The notes beneath the pieces were generated by a model. The model searched no databases. It was not told the origin of the DNA and was given only the letters and a program-made list of their open reading frames with translations. This document shows positions 17,343 through 26,927 of a stretch of DNA of 64,000 nucleotides, one piece after another. The DNA is from Streptomyces sp. NBC_01451 (GTDB taxonomy: Bacteria; Actinomycetota; Actinomycetes; Streptomycetales; Streptomycetaceae): contig NZ_CP109479.1 in assembly GCF_036227485.1 (NCBI RefSeq), forward strand, positions 3,038,001 through 3,102,000, read 5' to 3'. The first letter of the stretch is position 1. Every line of letters starts with the position of its first letter. The position numbers were made by a program, and so were the translations under genes.

Positions 17343-20300
17343 GCCAGTTCCTGATTCAGCTCAGCCAACAGTTCCAACGCCTTGTCCTTGTCCCCGAACG
17401 CCTTCATGAAGCCTCGGCCTCCGCCGCGCTCGGAGAAAGGCGCGTGTCCGAAGTCTCCCGGCTCGATGCCGATGTCGGCGGCGATGGCGTTCTTGATGCG
17501 GTCCAGCCACCACAGCTGGTCCTCCGTGAACTCCACGCCCGCTTGTTGCTGCCGCATCAGCCAGCCCTCGAAGCGCTCCTCGACCACCGTACGGTACGGG
17601 CGCAGCTCGTCGTCGGCGCCGAGCTCGAAGCGGATGAGCCGCAGGAGGTCGCCGAGTCCAGCCTCCTTGCCCGGGCTCGCGGCGGCCTTGCCGAGTTGGT
17701 CGTAGTGGTCCCAGAGGACACCTGTCGTCCAGGAACGATTCGTCGCCCGGATCCTGCCCGCGAGTTCCTTCAGTGCGTCCCGTGCCTCGCGCGGAGTGAA
17801 CCGGCGCGTACCACTTCCCAGCGCGACCCTGATCGCCGCGTTCTCGTCCCGCTGCTCCTTCGTGAGGAGCGTGTTCCACTCGGCGAGCTCCTTGCGGGCC
17901 CGTTCTTCTCGCGGGACCTCCGTCAGTGCAGTTATCCGCACCTCTGTCGTCTCGTCGTACGTCAGGTCCTGCTGGTGGCGGATCTCCAGGATCAGCTTGC
18001 GCAGCTCCGGCCGGGAGGTCAGCGGGGACACCGCGTCCTGGACCAGTTTCCGGGCGAGTTCGGAACCACCCTCATGCCGGGCTCGGTCCTGGGTGTCGAC
18101 GTCCACCGCGTCGGCGATACGACGGGCGATGTCAGCCAGAGAGGCTCCCCCGGACGTCTGCGTCAGCAGTCCTCTCTCCTCCTGCCCGAGCTGACGGTCG
18201 ATGCGGGCCAGCCGACGCCCCAGCGTCTCCGCCTCGTCTGCCGTCAACGACAGCGTGCCGGCCTTGTCGAGTAGCTTCGCCAGCGACACGCCTCGCTGCT
18301 CCCCCGCCGGGATCAGCGGCCTGGCGTCCACAAGAGGCGAGTCGGTGACGCCCACCGCGTCGATCAGTACGAACCGGTCCTTGGCCAGGTCCGGCGCCGC
18401 CTCCGGCGTAACCGCCTTCAGCTCGTCCGCGTCGATGGAACGGGCGCCCCGGCCCTTCATCTGCTCGAAGAGCACCGGGCTCTTCACCGCGCGGAGGAAT
18501 ATCACGCATTCGAGGGGCTTCACGTCTGTGCCCGTGGCGATCATGTCGACCGTCACCGCGACGCGCAGCCTGGGCGAGTTGCGCAGATCGTTGATGAGCG
18601 AGTCGGGGTCGTCCCCGTTCTCGCGCGACCGATAGGTGATCTTCTTCGCGAACTCGTCGCCCCGGCCGAAGATCTCCTTGACCTGCTTGAGCACCTCTTC
18701 CGCGTGGTCGTCGCCAGCCGCGAAGACGAGGGTCTTGGGGAGGTCGGCACGGCCCGGGAACCAGCGCTGCCAGTTGTTCTTGTACGTCGTCAGGACGGCC
18801 CGGATCTCGTCCTCGGAGATCACCGTGCGGCCGAGCTGCGAGGTCGTGTAGGTGAAGTCCTCGTCGAGTTCCTCGTAGCGCTGGGCGCGCGTCTGCCGGT
18901 CGCGGATGCGGACGGTCGTGCCAGCCTCGATCTTCGCACCGCCGTCCTCGCGCAGGTCGGTGTTGAGGCGAACGATGTCGAAGTCGACGTTGACGCCGTC
19001 GGCCACGGCCTGCTCGTACGTGTACTGCGAGACCTGGTTGTTGTCGAAGAAGCCTTTGGTCTGGCGGGTGGGCGTGGCCGTGAGGCCGACGAGGTGGGCG
19101 TCGAAGTACTCCAGGACTCCGCGCCACAGGCCGTAGATGGAACGGTGGCACTCGTCGATCACGATCACGTCGAAGGACTCGATCGGGATGTCCGGGTTGT
19201 ACTCGACCGTGATCGGCTCGTCCGCCTCGTAGGTCTCGTCCAGGGCCGAGGTGGAAGTCGCCGGGGTCGAGGTCGTCGCGATCCCGGTGTTCCCACCGCC
19301 CTCAGCGTTTTCCTCGCTGTCCTTACCGTCTTCCCGGTCCGCAGCCCCCGGCTCGTCCGTGATCGCCTCGCCCTTGAGGAGGGCGTACATCCGCTGAATC
19401 GTGGAGATCACCACGGAGGACGTCTCCTGGATCCCGCCCCGGCCCAGCATGTCGACGTTGTAGAGGTCCGTGAGCTTCCGGTTCTCGTCCGGTGTGCGGT
19501 ACTTGTCGAACTCCGCGTGTGCCTGGCGGCCGAGGTTGTTGCGGTCAACGAGGAATAGAACCCGGCGGGCGCCCGCGTGACGCAGCAGGCGGTAGGTCTC
19601 GGTGACCGCCGTGAAGGTCTTGCCCGCTCCCGTCGCCATCTGGATCAGGGCACGGGGGCGGTCTGCGGCCAGAGAGCCTTCCAGGCCCGTGATGGCGTCG
19701 ACCTGGGCCATCCGTAGACCGTGCGTCTCCAGGAGCGGCATGCTCGTGCGCAGGGCTGCCCGGAAGGTGGGCGATTCCGGGTTCTCGTCGGACGTCCTCA
19801 TCCAGGCGGCGAGGGTCTCGGGGCGGTGGAAGGCGAAGACTTCGCGGGAGCGGGCGTCAGGGTCGACACGGTTGACGAAATACGTCTCCGTGCCCGTGGT
19901 GGCGTAGCGGAAGGCGAAGGGCTCCTCGCGGCGCCATACGGCCATCGCGTGTTCCTTGAGCACGCCCGCCGCGTACCGCTCGTTCTGGGCGAGGGCTCCG
20001 GCGAGCGGTGTTCCCTCGCGCTTGGCCTCGATGACGCCGACGATCCGGCCGTCGACGTACAGGACGTAGTCGGCACGGCCTGTGGCGACGGTGAACTCGC
20101 GGATGGCGACTCCCCTGCCCGCCAGCGGGTTGGCGTCCGTCTTGTCCTGGATCAGCCAGCCCGCGTCGGAGAGCATCGCGTCGATCCTCACACGCGCCTG
20201 GACCTCGTTGAGCGGCGCGGGGCGCTGGGCGCGCTCCACGATGGCGTCCCGGGCGGCGGAGGCGACCTTGCGGGGCCGGAGGCGCTCACGGTCGTACCGC

Positions 20301-21001
20301 TGCTGGTGCGTGACACGCAGCTCGGCGACCTGAGCCGTCAACTCTTCGATCCGGGCGGCGTCCGCGGCCCTGGTCTGCTCGGCGCGGGCGATGAGAGCCT
20401 CGGACTCGGCGCGGGCCCTACGTGCGGCCTCCAGGCGGTCGCTGGTCTCCGACAGCTTGATCCGCGACTCGGCAAGCGCACTGCGGTGCCCCTGCAACGC
20501 CTTCTGGAGTTCGGCGATCTCCTCGGGGTCGGCGGCCGGCATCTCGACCGGGAGCGTCGGCGGGACGAACGCGGCGACGGTCCGCGTCCCGCCCATGGCA
20601 CGGTCGAAGAGATCGCCCAGCTGCCAGCACAGCTCCAGCGCTTCGAGCGCCTTCGTCGTATCGAAGAGATGATTGTGCGCGGCGTCGTTACGGCCCCGGC
20701 GCAACTTGTCGAAGGCGCCACGGCTCCAGCCAACGAGCACGCCCTCCCGGGTCAGCGCGTTGAGGCGGTCGACCTGCCGGGTGCCCTCGACGCGCGTACC
20801 GGTCCGGGTGACGAACTCCTCGGCCAGGACCTCGGCGAACTGCCCGGCGCTGACGTACGCGGCGTTCGGGTTGGTCAGGACGGTGAGTTCCGCCTGCGAC
20901 CCGTAGATCGCCAGGAGCGGCTGATACCCGTACAGGCGCCCGAAGTTGGGTGATGCCTTCGCCAGCTCACGGAGCCGATCGTCAGCGTTGTGTCCGTCCA
21001 C
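17339..21001 (-). CDS. hsdR: Type I restriction-modification system, restriction subunit with HEPN-like N-terminus
   Basis: HsdR translocates DNA and cuts it away from an unmethylated target. The 1220-residue product has: residues 1-140, a DUF4145-like helical domain containing R-x4-H (Arg104/His109 in GRNDAAH); a coiled coil (about 160-235); a PD-(D/E)xK nuclease (Asp311, Glu325, Lys327 in VIEAK); and an SF2 helicase core with ATGAGKT (456-462), DECH (616-619) and LTATP (640-644). The C-terminal part has the EcoEI-type R layout. An acidic, Ser/Thr-rich linker of about 50 residues (550-600) is inserted before the DECH box. The start is GTG 21001. It is the first gene of the R-S-M operon, with four-base overlaps between genes. 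Confidence 0.95.
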   Translation of the reverse strand: MDGHNADDRLRELAKASPNFGRLYGYQPLLAIYGSQAELTVLTNPNAAYVSAGQFAEVLAEEFVTRTGTRVEGTRQVDRLNALTREGVLVGWSRGAFDKLRRGRNDAAHNHLFDTTKALEALELCWQLGDLFDRAMGGTRTVAAFVPPTLPVEMPAADPEEIAELQKALQGHRSALAESRIKLSETSDRLEAARRARAESEALIARAEQTRAADAARIEELTAQVAELRVTHQQRYDRERLRPRKVASAARDAIVERAQRPAPLNEVQARVRIDAMLSDAGWLIQDKTDANPLAGRGVAIREFTVATGRADYVLYVDGRIVGVIEAKREGTPLAGALAQNERYAAGVLKEHAMAVWRREEPFAFRYATTGTETYFVNRVDPDARSREVFAFHRPETLAAWMRTSDENPESPTFRAALRTSMPLLETHGLRMAQVDAITGLEGSLAADRPRALIQMATGAGKTFTAVTETYRLLRHAGARRVLFLVDRNNLGRQAHAEFDKYRTPDENRKLTDLYNVDMLGRGGIQETSSVVISTIQRMYALLKGEAITDEPGAADREDGKDSEENAEGGGNTGIATTSTPATSTSALDETYEADEPITVEYNPDIPIESFDVIVIDECHRSIYGLWRGVLEYFDAHLVGLTATPTRQTKGFFDNNQVSQYTYEQAVADGVNVDFDIVRLNTDLREDGGAKIEAGTTVRIRDRQTRAQRYEELDEDFTYTTSQLGRTVISEDEIRAVLTTYKNNWQRWFPGRADLPKTLVFAAGDDHAEEVLKQVKEIFGRGDEFAKKITYRSRENGDDPDSLINDLRNSPRLRVAVTVDMIATGTDVKPLECVIFLRAVKSPVLFEQMKGRGARSIDADELKAVTPEAAPDLAKDRFVLIDAVGVTDSPLVDARPLIPAGEQRGVSLAKLLDKAGTLSLTADEAETLGRRLARIDRQLGQEERGLLTQTSGGASLADIARRIADAVDVDTQDRARHEGGSELARKLVQDAVSPLTSRPELRKLILEIRHQQDLTYDETTEVRITALTEVPREERARKELAEWNTLLTKEQRDENAAIRVALGSGTRRFTPREARDALKELAGRIRATNRSWTTGVLWDHYDQLGKAAASPGKEAGLGDLLRLIRFELGADDELRPYRTVVEERFEGWLMRQQQAGVEFTEDQLWWLDRIKNAIAADIGIEPGDFGHAPFSERGGGRGFMKAFGDKDKALELLAELNQELA

Positions 21002-21021
21002 GCGCCCCCGCCTCGACCTTC

Positions 21022-21043
21022 GCTTGACCCAATTCCGTCAAGC
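21022..21043. promoter_or_regulatory. Inverted repeat upstream of hsdR
   Basis: GCTTGAC-N8-GTCAAGC, perfect seven-base arms, 21 bases upstream of the hsdR start codon. On the minus strand it contains a TTGACG box. It may be an operator overlapping the promoter of the restriction operon. No controller gene is adjacent. Confidence 0.5.
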
Positions 21044-21148
21044 TTACGGTCGTGGGCGGGCCGAGTGACGCGGAACACGTCACCGGGGTCGGGCTCCGGC
21101 CATCAACCTTCCGGAGCCCACCCACCGGCGCTGCTCAGCAGACGCCGG

Positions 21149-21343
21149 TCAGAACTTCAGGTCGCCGATCATGCCCGCGATGCTTGTCGTCAGGTCGCTG
21201 ATCGTCGGGGCGAAGGTCGATGAGGCCATGTAGAACCCCAGCAGCATGCACACCACCGCATGCCCTCCCTTGAGACCCGACTTCTTGATCAGCAAGAAGA
21301 CGATGATCGCCAGCAGCACTACCGCCGAAATCGAGAGCGCCAC
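21149..21343 (-). CDS. Small conserved membrane protein
   Basis: A 64-residue protein with two hydrophobic helices (about residues 3-19 and 28-45), a KKSGLKGGH loop between them and a soluble tail (APTISDLTTSIAGMIGDLKF). It starts at GTG 21343, six bases after GGAGGTGA, one of the strongest ribosome binding sites in the window. It is divergent from the S9 peptidase gene. I recall near-identical proteins in other Streptomyces at this place, which makes it the right-hand backbone marker of the island. Function unknown. Confidence 0.8.
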   Translation of the reverse strand: MALSISAVVLLAIIVFLLIKKSGLKGGHAVVCMLLGFYMASSTFAPTISDLTTSIAGMIGDLKF

Positions 21344-21517
21344 GGCGGCTCACCTCCAAAGGGCCCAGGGACCGGGGGTCGGACTATGGGGGCAGGAAAT
21401 CCATACAGTGGCCAGCAGGTTCATACCCACTTGCCGCCAGTGATCATAACTATTCGCCCGCGCGCATCGGTCGGCGCACGGCCGCACAAGGGGGCGCATG
21501 GCCAATATGGTCGAGGC

Positions 21518-23674
21518 ATGACGACCGAGCCTGTGTCCTTCCCCCGTCGGCACGCCCGCACCCAGCGATTCACGCTCGGCGCGCCTCGTGCCTTCACCGT
21601 GGCGCCCGACGGTTCGCGGGTCGCCTACCTGCGGTCCTCCGCCGGTGACGACCGGGCGAACAAGCTGTGGGTGCTCGACCTCCCGGAGGGCGGCGGGCGA
21701 AGCGGGACGGGGGTCCCCCCGGCCGAGGGCTCGGAGAGGGTCGCCGCCGACCCGTTCGTGCTTCTCGGCGGGGCCGACGAGAACCTGTCCGCCGAGGAGC
21801 GCGCGCGTCGGGAGCGCAGCCGTGAGGGCGGCGCCGGGATCGTCGGTTACGCCACCGATTCGGCCGTCGAACTGGCCGCATTCGCCTTGTCCGGGCGGCT
21901 TTTCGTGGCCGAACTGCGGGCCGGGACGGTGCGCGAGATCCCCGCCCGGGGGCAGGTGATCGACCCGCGCCCCTCCCCCGACGGACGGCTCGTCGCGTAC
22001 GTCGCGGACGGCGCCCTGTGCCTCACCGACCTGGCCGGCGAGTGGGCCCGTGTCCTGGCGGAGCCCGAGTCGGAGACGGTGACGTACGGGCTGGCCGAGT
22101 TCATCGCGGCCGAGGAGATGGCCAGGTCGCGCGGCTTCTGGTGGTCCCCGGAGTCCGACCGGCTGCTGGTCGCGAGGGCCGACGACGCGCCCGTGAACCG
22201 CTGGTGGATCGCCGATCCGGCGCATCCGGAACGCGAGCCGCAGCGGGTCGGGTATCCGGCGGCGGGCACCCCGAACGCGGACGTCCGGCTCTTCGTACTC
22301 ACCCTTGAGGGGGTGCGCACCGAGGTCGTCTGGGATCGGAAGAAGTACCCCTATCTGGCACGTGTGCACTGGTCAGGGGCGGGTGCGCCGCTGATTCTGG
22401 TGCAGTCGCGGGATCAGCGCGGGCAGCTTTTCCTGGCCGTCGACCCGGACACCGGGGTGACCCGGATGGTGCACGCGGAAGAAGATCCACATTGGCTGGA
22501 TCTTTTCCCCGGTGTGCCCTGCTGGAGCCCGTCCGGACAGCTCGTGCGCATCGCCGACGAGGGCGGCGCCAGGGTGCTGGCGGTCGGCGAACGGCCCCTG
22601 ACAGGCGCCCAGTTGCACATCCGGGCGGTGCTGGACGTCACGGCCGACGACGTGCTCGTGTCGGCGTCGGCAGGTGAGGCCGCGGTCGGTTCCGAGATCG
22701 GCGAAATTCACGTCTACCGAGTGAATGAGCTCGGATTGGAGCGCGTCTCGCAAGAGCCTGGCGTGCACTCGGCGGTTCGCGCCGGGGGCGTGACCGTGCT
22801 CGTGTCGGCGGTGCCGGACCGGCCGGGGGCCCAGGTGCAGGTGCTGCGGGACGGGAAGCAGGTGGCGACCGTCACCTCGTACGCCGAAGACCCCGGTTTG
22901 TCCCCGCGCGTGACCTTCACCGAGGGGGGCGCACGCCGAATTCCATGCGCCCTGCTTATGCCCACCGACTACGACGGCGTCACTCCCCTCCCTGTCCTCA
23001 TGGACCCCTACGGTGGTCCGCACGGCCCCCGTGTGGTCGCCGCGCACAACGCGCACCTCACCTCGCAGTGGTTCGCCGACCAGGGTTTCGCGGTGGTCGT
23101 GGCCGACGGACGGGGCACGCCGGGGCGGTCGCCCGCCTGGGAGAAAGCCGTCCACGGGGACTTCACGGTGTCGCTGGACGACCAGGTCGACGCCCTGCTC
23201 GACCTCGCCGAGCGCCACCCGCTCGACCTCTCCCGGGTGGCGATCCGGGGCTGGTCGTACGGCGGCTGGCTCGCGGGTCTCGCGGTGCTGCGGCGCCCGG
23301 ACGTCTTCCACGCGGGTATCGCGGGCGCCCCGGTGACGGACTGGCGGCTGTACGACACGCACTACACGGAGCGGTACCTCGGCGACCCGGCGGCGGCTCC
23401 GGAGGCGTACGCGAACAGCTCGCTCGTCGGTGACGAAGGCCTCTCGTCACCCGCCGAGCCGCACCGGCCGCTGATGGTCGTCCACGGCACCGCCGACGAC
23501 AACGTGGTCTTCGCGCACGCGCTGCGGCTCTCCTCGGCCCTGCTGGCCGCGGGCCGCCCGCACGAGGTGCTCCCGCTGTCCGGCGTCACGCACATGACCC
23601 CGCAGGAACAGGTCGCCGAGAACCTGCTGCTGCTTCAGGTGGACTTCCTGAAGCGGGCGTTGGGACCGGCGTAG
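21518..23674 (+). CDS. S9 family peptidase (dipeptidyl peptidase IV-like prolyl oligopeptidase)
   Basis: A 718-residue serine peptidase with an N-terminal DPP-IV-type beta-propeller (about residues 1-450) and a C-terminal alpha/beta hydrolase domain. The catalytic triad is visible: Ser580 in GWSYGGW, Asp660 in HGTADDN and His692 in GVTHMT. Family members remove dipeptides or cut after proline in short peptides. No signal peptide is seen after MTTEPVSFPRRH, so it is probably cytoplasmic. It lies next to the opp operon (convergent), so peptide uptake and breakdown could be linked. The start at ATG 21518 follows a weak GAGG; the frame is open further upstream, but the upstream part has no protein character. 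Confidence 0.92.
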   Translation: MTTEPVSFPRRHARTQRFTLGAPRAFTVAPDGSRVAYLRSSAGDDRANKLWVLDLPEGGGRSGTGVPPAEGSERVAADPFVLLGGADENLSAEERARRERSREGGAGIVGYATDSAVELAAFALSGRLFVAELRAGTVREIPARGQVIDPRPSPDGRLVAYVADGALCLTDLAGEWARVLAEPESETVTYGLAEFIAAEEMARSRGFWWSPESDRLLVARADDAPVNRWWIADPAHPEREPQRVGYPAAGTPNADVRLFVLTLEGVRTEVVWDRKKYPYLARVHWSGAGAPLILVQSRDQRGQLFLAVDPDTGVTRMVHAEEDPHWLDLFPGVPCWSPSGQLVRIADEGGARVLAVGERPLTGAQLHIRAVLDVTADDVLVSASAGEAAVGSEIGEIHVYRVNELGLERVSQEPGVHSAVRAGGVTVLVSAVPDRPGAQVQVLRDGKQVATVTSYAEDPGLSPRVTFTEGGARRIPCALLMPTDYDGVTPLPVLMDPYGGPHGPRVVAAHNAHLTSQWFADQGFAVVVADGRGTPGRSPAWEKAVHGDFTVSLDDQVDALLDLAERHPLDLSRVAIRGWSYGGWLAGLAVLRRPDVFHAGIAGAPVTDWRLYDTHYTERYLGDPAAAPEAYANSSLVGDEGLSSPAEPHRPLMVVHGTADDNVVFAHALRLSSALLAAGRPHEVLPLSGVTHMTPQEQVAENLLLLQVDFLKRALGPA

Positions 23675-23703
23675 GCCTCGTGCGGGTGTCGTGCGGGCAC
23701 GGC

Positions 23704-23739
23704 AACGGGCCGGGGCTACATGGCGAGCCCCGGCCCGTT
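23704..23739. terminator. Bidirectional terminator between S9 peptidase and opp operon
   Basis: Perfect 14-base-pair stem AACGGGCCGGGGCT/AGCCCCGGCCCGTT with an eight-base loop, 30 bases after the peptidase stop. It ends in TTTAC in the plus direction. It lies between convergent genes and can serve both. Confidence 0.85.
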
Positions 23740-23846
23740 TACGGCACCCGCACGGCCGTACGTCGTTCAGAGTGGACCGTCCATATATCGAGACCGGGTC
23801 GGCCAAGTTGCCTGCGTGTTAACGCGTTTCGTGCATACTTATGCGC

Positions 23847-24947
23847 TTATTTCACCCCGTCAACAAGATCGTCCGGGGGTTCCGCCGTGGGTACGACATG
23901 CTTCTCCTCCGCGAAATGGCAGGCCGAGGCATGCGCCGCCGGACCCGTCGTCAGCCGGAACTCCGCGGGGACCGCCAGCAGCGGAACCTCCAGGGCGCAC
24001 CGTTCCCGGGCCTTCCAGCAGCGGGTGCGGAAGCGGCAGCCGGAGGGCGGGTTGGCCGGGGAGGGCACGTCACCGGTGAGGATGATGCGCTCCCGGTGTT
24101 CACGGGCCTCGGGGTCGGGGACGGGCACGGCGGAGAGGAGCGCCTGGGTGTAGGGGTGCGTCGGATGGTCGTAGATCTCGGCGTCGCGGCCCGTCTCCAC
24201 GATCCGGCCGAGGTACATCACCCCGACCCGGTCCGAGATGTGCCGCACGATCGACAGGTCGTGGGCGATGAAGACGTACGAGAGGGCGAACTCGCTCTGG
24301 AGCCGGTCCAGGAGGTTGATCACCTGCGCCTGCACCGAGACGTCGAGCGCCGACACCGGCTCGTCGGCCACGATGATCTCGGGACGCAGCGCCAACCCCC
24401 GCGCGATACCGATGCGTTGACGCTGGCCGCCGGAGAACTGGTGCGGATAGCGGTTGATGTACTCGGGGTTGAGGCCGACCACGTCCAGCAGGTCCTGGAC
24501 CTTCCGGCGCCGGTCGCCCTTGGGCGCGACCTCGGGATGGATCTCGTAGGGCTCCCCGATGATGTCGCCGACCGTCATCCGGGGGTTGAGGGAGGTGTAC
24601 GGGTCCTGGAAGACCATCTGGATGTTGCGGCGTACGGCCTTCAGCGCCTTGCCGGACATCCTGGTGATGTCCTCGCCCTTGTACAGAATCGTCCCGGCGG
24701 TCGGCTTCTCCAGGTTGACCAGCATCTTGGCGACCGTCGACTTGCCGCAGCCCGACTCGCCCACGATGCCCAGGGTTTCGCCGGCGCCGAGCGCGAAGTC
24801 GACTCCGTCGACCGCCCGGACGGCGCCCACCTGCTTCTTGAAGAGGATGCCCTGGGTGAGCGGGTAGTGCTTGACCAGCCCGGTCACTTCGAGAATCGGA
24901 TCGAGAACCGGCTCAGTGGCCGCGACGGGCTCAGTGGTTGCGGGCAT
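23847..24947 (-). CDS. oppF: Oligopeptide ABC transporter ATP-binding protein (OppF-like)
   Basis: One of two ATPases of the opp importer. The 366-residue protein has Walker A GESGCGKS (63-70), Q-loop [10 protein letters not shown], signature FSGGQRQRI, Walker [13 protein letters not shown] and an H-loop HDLS, then the oligopeptide-transporter C-terminal extension ([14 protein letters not shown]) with conserved cysteines. In DppD-type ATPases, cysteines in this region bind an iron-sulfur cluster. The variant GESGCGKS and LNPRMTVG are typical of OppF rather than OppD. AAGGAGA lies before ATG 24947; the start lies inside oppD (17-base overlap). Last gene of the operon. Confidence 0.93.
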   Translation of the reverse strand: MPATTEPVAATEPVLDPILEVTGLVKHYPLTQGILFKKQVGAVRAVDGVDFALGAGETLGIVGESGCGKSTVAKMLVNLEKPTAGTILYKGEDITRMSGKALKAVRRNIQMVFQDPYTSLNPRMTVGDIIGEPYEIHPEVAPKGDRRRKVQDLLDVVGLNPEYINRYPHQFSGGQRQRIGIARGLALRPEIIVADEPVSALDVSVQAQVINLLDRLQSEFALSYVFIAHDLSIVRHISDRVGVMYLGRIVETGRDAEIYDHPTHPYTQALLSAVPVPDPEAREHRERIILTGDVPSPANPPSGCRFRTRCWKARERCALEVPLLAVPAEFRLTTGPAAHASACHFAEEKHVVPTAEPPDDLVDGVK

Positions 24948-25923
24948 CGAGCGTCTCCTTCCAGAAGAAGCAGGCGCTCCTGCGGACCCCGTCCGCCGAG
25001 TCCACCTCGGCGAGCGGGGGTACGTCCGTGCGGCAGATGTCCTGGGCCATCGGGCAGCGCGGGTTGAAGGCGCAGCCCGGCGGGATGTTCATCAGGTTCG
25101 GCGGGAGGCCCTTGATGGCGTACAGCTCGCGGCCCTTCTGGTCGAGGCGCGGGATCGACTCCAGCAGGCCCTTGGTGTACGGGTGGGCGGGCGCCTTGTA
25201 GATGTCGTGGACCGGCGCCGACTCGACGATCCGGCCCGCGTACATGACGGCGATCCGGTCGGCGACGTCCGCGACGACCCCGAGGTCGTGGGTGATGAGG
25301 ATCAGGCCCATGTTCAGCTCGCGCTGCAACTCCGCGAGCAGGTCCATGACCTGGGCCTGGACGGTGACGTCGAGAGCCGTCGTCGGTTCGTCGGCGATGA
25401 TCAGGGCCGGTTCCAGGGCCAGCGCCATGGCGATCATGATGCGCTGGCGCATGCCTCCGGAGAACTGGTGCGGATAGTCCCGTACACGCTGGGCGGCGGC
25501 CGGGATGCGGACGCGGTCCATCAGCTCGACCGCCTTGGTCCTGGCGTCCTTCCGGGACATTCCGCGGTGGACCGTGAACATCTCGCCGAGCTGTTCGCCG
25601 ACGGAGAGGACCGGGTTGAGGGAGGACAGGGCGTCCTGGAAGATCATCGCCATCTTCGCGCCCCGGACCTTGCGGCGGTCCTCCTCCTTGAAGGTGAGCA
25701 GGTCCTCGCCCTGGAAGAGGATCTCGCCGCCGGTGATCTTGCCGGGGGGCGTGTCGAGGATGCCCATGACCGCCTGGGCCGTCACCGACTTGCCGGAGCC
25801 GGACTCGCCGAGCACGGCGAGGGTCTCGCCCTCGTCCACGGCGTAGGTGACGCCGTTGACGGCCTTGGCGACCCCGTCCCGGGTTCTGAACTCCACGTGG
25901 AGGTCGCGTACTTCGAGGAGCAT
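24931..25923 (-). CDS. oppD: Oligopeptide ABC transporter ATP-binding protein (OppD-like)
   Basis: Second ATPase of the opp importer, 330 residues. Walker A GESGSGKS (39-46), Q-loop [10 protein letters not shown], signature FSGGMRQRI, Walker [13 protein letters not shown] and the C-terminal cysteine region [15 protein letters not shown] are all present. ATG 25923 is preferred because GAGGTGA lies eight bases upstream; GTG 25935, which overlaps the oppC stop, is an alternative. A longer open frame continues upstream through oppC in another frame but has no protein character. Confidence 0.93.
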   Translation of the reverse strand: MLLEVRDLHVEFRTRDGVAKAVNGVTYAVDEGETLAVLGESGSGKSVTAQAVMGILDTPPGKITGGEILFQGEDLLTFKEEDRRKVRGAKMAMIFQDALSSLNPVLSVGEQLGEMFTVHRGMSRKDARTKAVELMDRVRIPAAAQRVRDYPHQFSGGMRQRIMIAMALALEPALIIADEPTTALDVTVQAQVMDLLAELQRELNMGLILITHDLGVVADVADRIAVMYAGRIVESAPVHDIYKAPAHPYTKGLLESIPRLDQKGRELYAIKGLPPNLMNIPPGCAFNPRCPMAQDICRTDVPPLAEVDSADGVRRSACFFWKETLDARNH

Positions 25924-25931
25924 GGCGCCGG

Positions 25932-26927
25932 TCACCTCAGCTTCGGGTCGAGGGCGTCGCGCACCGCGTCGCCGAGCATGATGAACGCGAGCACGGTGAC
26001 CGCGAGCGCTCCGGAGGGCCACAGGAGGGCGTGCGGGGCGTTGCGGACGTAGAGGGAGGCCGCGCTGATGTCGATGCCCCAGGAGACCGTGGGCGGCTTC
26101 AGACCGACGCCCAGGTACGACAGGGTGGCCTCCAGGGCGATGTACGTGCCGAGCGCGATGGTCGCCACGACGATCACGGGCGCCACGGCGTTGGGCGCGA
26201 TGTGGCGCAGCAGCATGCGGGAGTTGGAGGCGCCGAGGGCGCGGGCGGCCTGGACGTAGTCGTTCTGTTTGGCGGTGATGACCGAGCCGCGGGCGATCCG
26301 GGAGATCTGCGGCCAGCCGAGGAGCACCATGAACCCGATGACCGGCCAGACCGTCGAGCTGGTCACCACGGAGAGCAGGACCAGACCGCCGAGGACGACC
26401 GGGATCGCGAAGAAGACGTCGGTGATGCGGGACAGCACCGAGTCCCAGATCCCGCCGAAGAACCCGGCGAGCCCGCCGAGGACCGACCCGAGGACCGCGA
26501 CCCCGAGCGTGGCGCAGACGCCGACCGTGACGGACGTACGGGCGCCGTAGACCGTGCGCGTGTAGACGTCGCAGCCCTGGCCGTCGTAGCCGAAGGGGTG
26601 GCCGGGGCCCGAGCTCTTCTGGGCGTTGGTGAGATCGCACTTCAGGGGGTTGCCGGAGGCGATCAGCGAGGGCCAGATCGAGATGACGACCAGGAAGAGG
26701 ATGACGAGCGCGGAGATCAGGAAGACCGGGTTGCGGCGCAGGTCCTGCCAGGCGTCGGACCAGAGGGAGCGGGGCTTGTCGGCCGGGTCTCCGCCCCGCC
26801 CGGCCCCCGGGCCCTTCTCCAGGGTCTCCGCCTCGCTCGCGGCGAGGTCCATGGCGCCGCCCATGCCGGTCGCGGCGATGGCGCCCTCGGGTGCGCCCGT
26901 GTCGCCCGTGGACTGGGGTTCAGGCAT
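25932..26927 (-). CDS. oppC: Oligopeptide ABC transporter permease (OppC-like)
   Basis: A 331-residue inner-membrane subunit. After a ~65-residue polar N-terminus comes a first helix (LISALVILFLVVISIWPSLI), then a periplasmic loop with GHPFGYDGQGCDVYTRTVYG, and a five-helix core with the ABC-permease EAA loop QAARALGASNSRMLLRHIAPN spanning about residues 220-240. This matches the OppC/DppC branch (longer N-terminus, LGTD/DVYSR-like loop). It overlaps oppB by eight bases and the next gene closely. GAGGAT lies before ATG 26927. Confidence 0.92.
   Translation of the reverse strand: MPEPQSTGDTGAPEGAIAATGMGGAMDLAASEAETLEKGPGAGRGGDPADKPRSLWSDAWQDLRRNPVFLISALVILFLVVISIWPSLIASGNPLKCDLTNAQKSSGPGHPFGYDGQGCDVYTRTVYGARTSVTVGVCATLGVAVLGSVLGGLAGFFGGIWDSVLSRITDVFFAIPVVLGGLVLLSVVTSSTVWPVIGFMVLLGWPQISRIARGSVITAKQNDYVQAARALGASNSRMLLRHIAPNAVAPVIVVATIALGTYIALEATLSYLGVGLKPPTVSWGIDISAASLYVRNAPHALLWPSGALAVTVLAFIMLGDAVRDALDPKLR

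Larger units (their letters stand above)
4810..21001. other. Accessory (defence-like) island between mshB and the conserved small membrane gene
   Basis: This stretch holds a HEPN gene, a TnpB-type IS, a NIPSNAP gene, an nSTAND/WD40 protein, an RsbW-like/HTH/DUF397 trio, a DUF6247-like gene and a type I restriction-modification operon, flanked on both sides by housekeeping genes. Local GC falls in parts (for example around 5.5-7.8 kb and 16.1-17.3 kb). I see no tRNA gene, integrase or direct repeats marking its ends, so the boundaries are by gene content only. Confidence 0.6.

Noticed and set aside
4761..21148. Attachment sites or integrase marking the island
   Set aside because: I found no tRNA gene, integrase or flanking direct repeat.
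24931..26640. Long frame continuing upstream of oppD
   Set aside because: The part above 25935 lies in oppC in another frame and has no family signal; the ATG 25923 start has a ribosome binding site.
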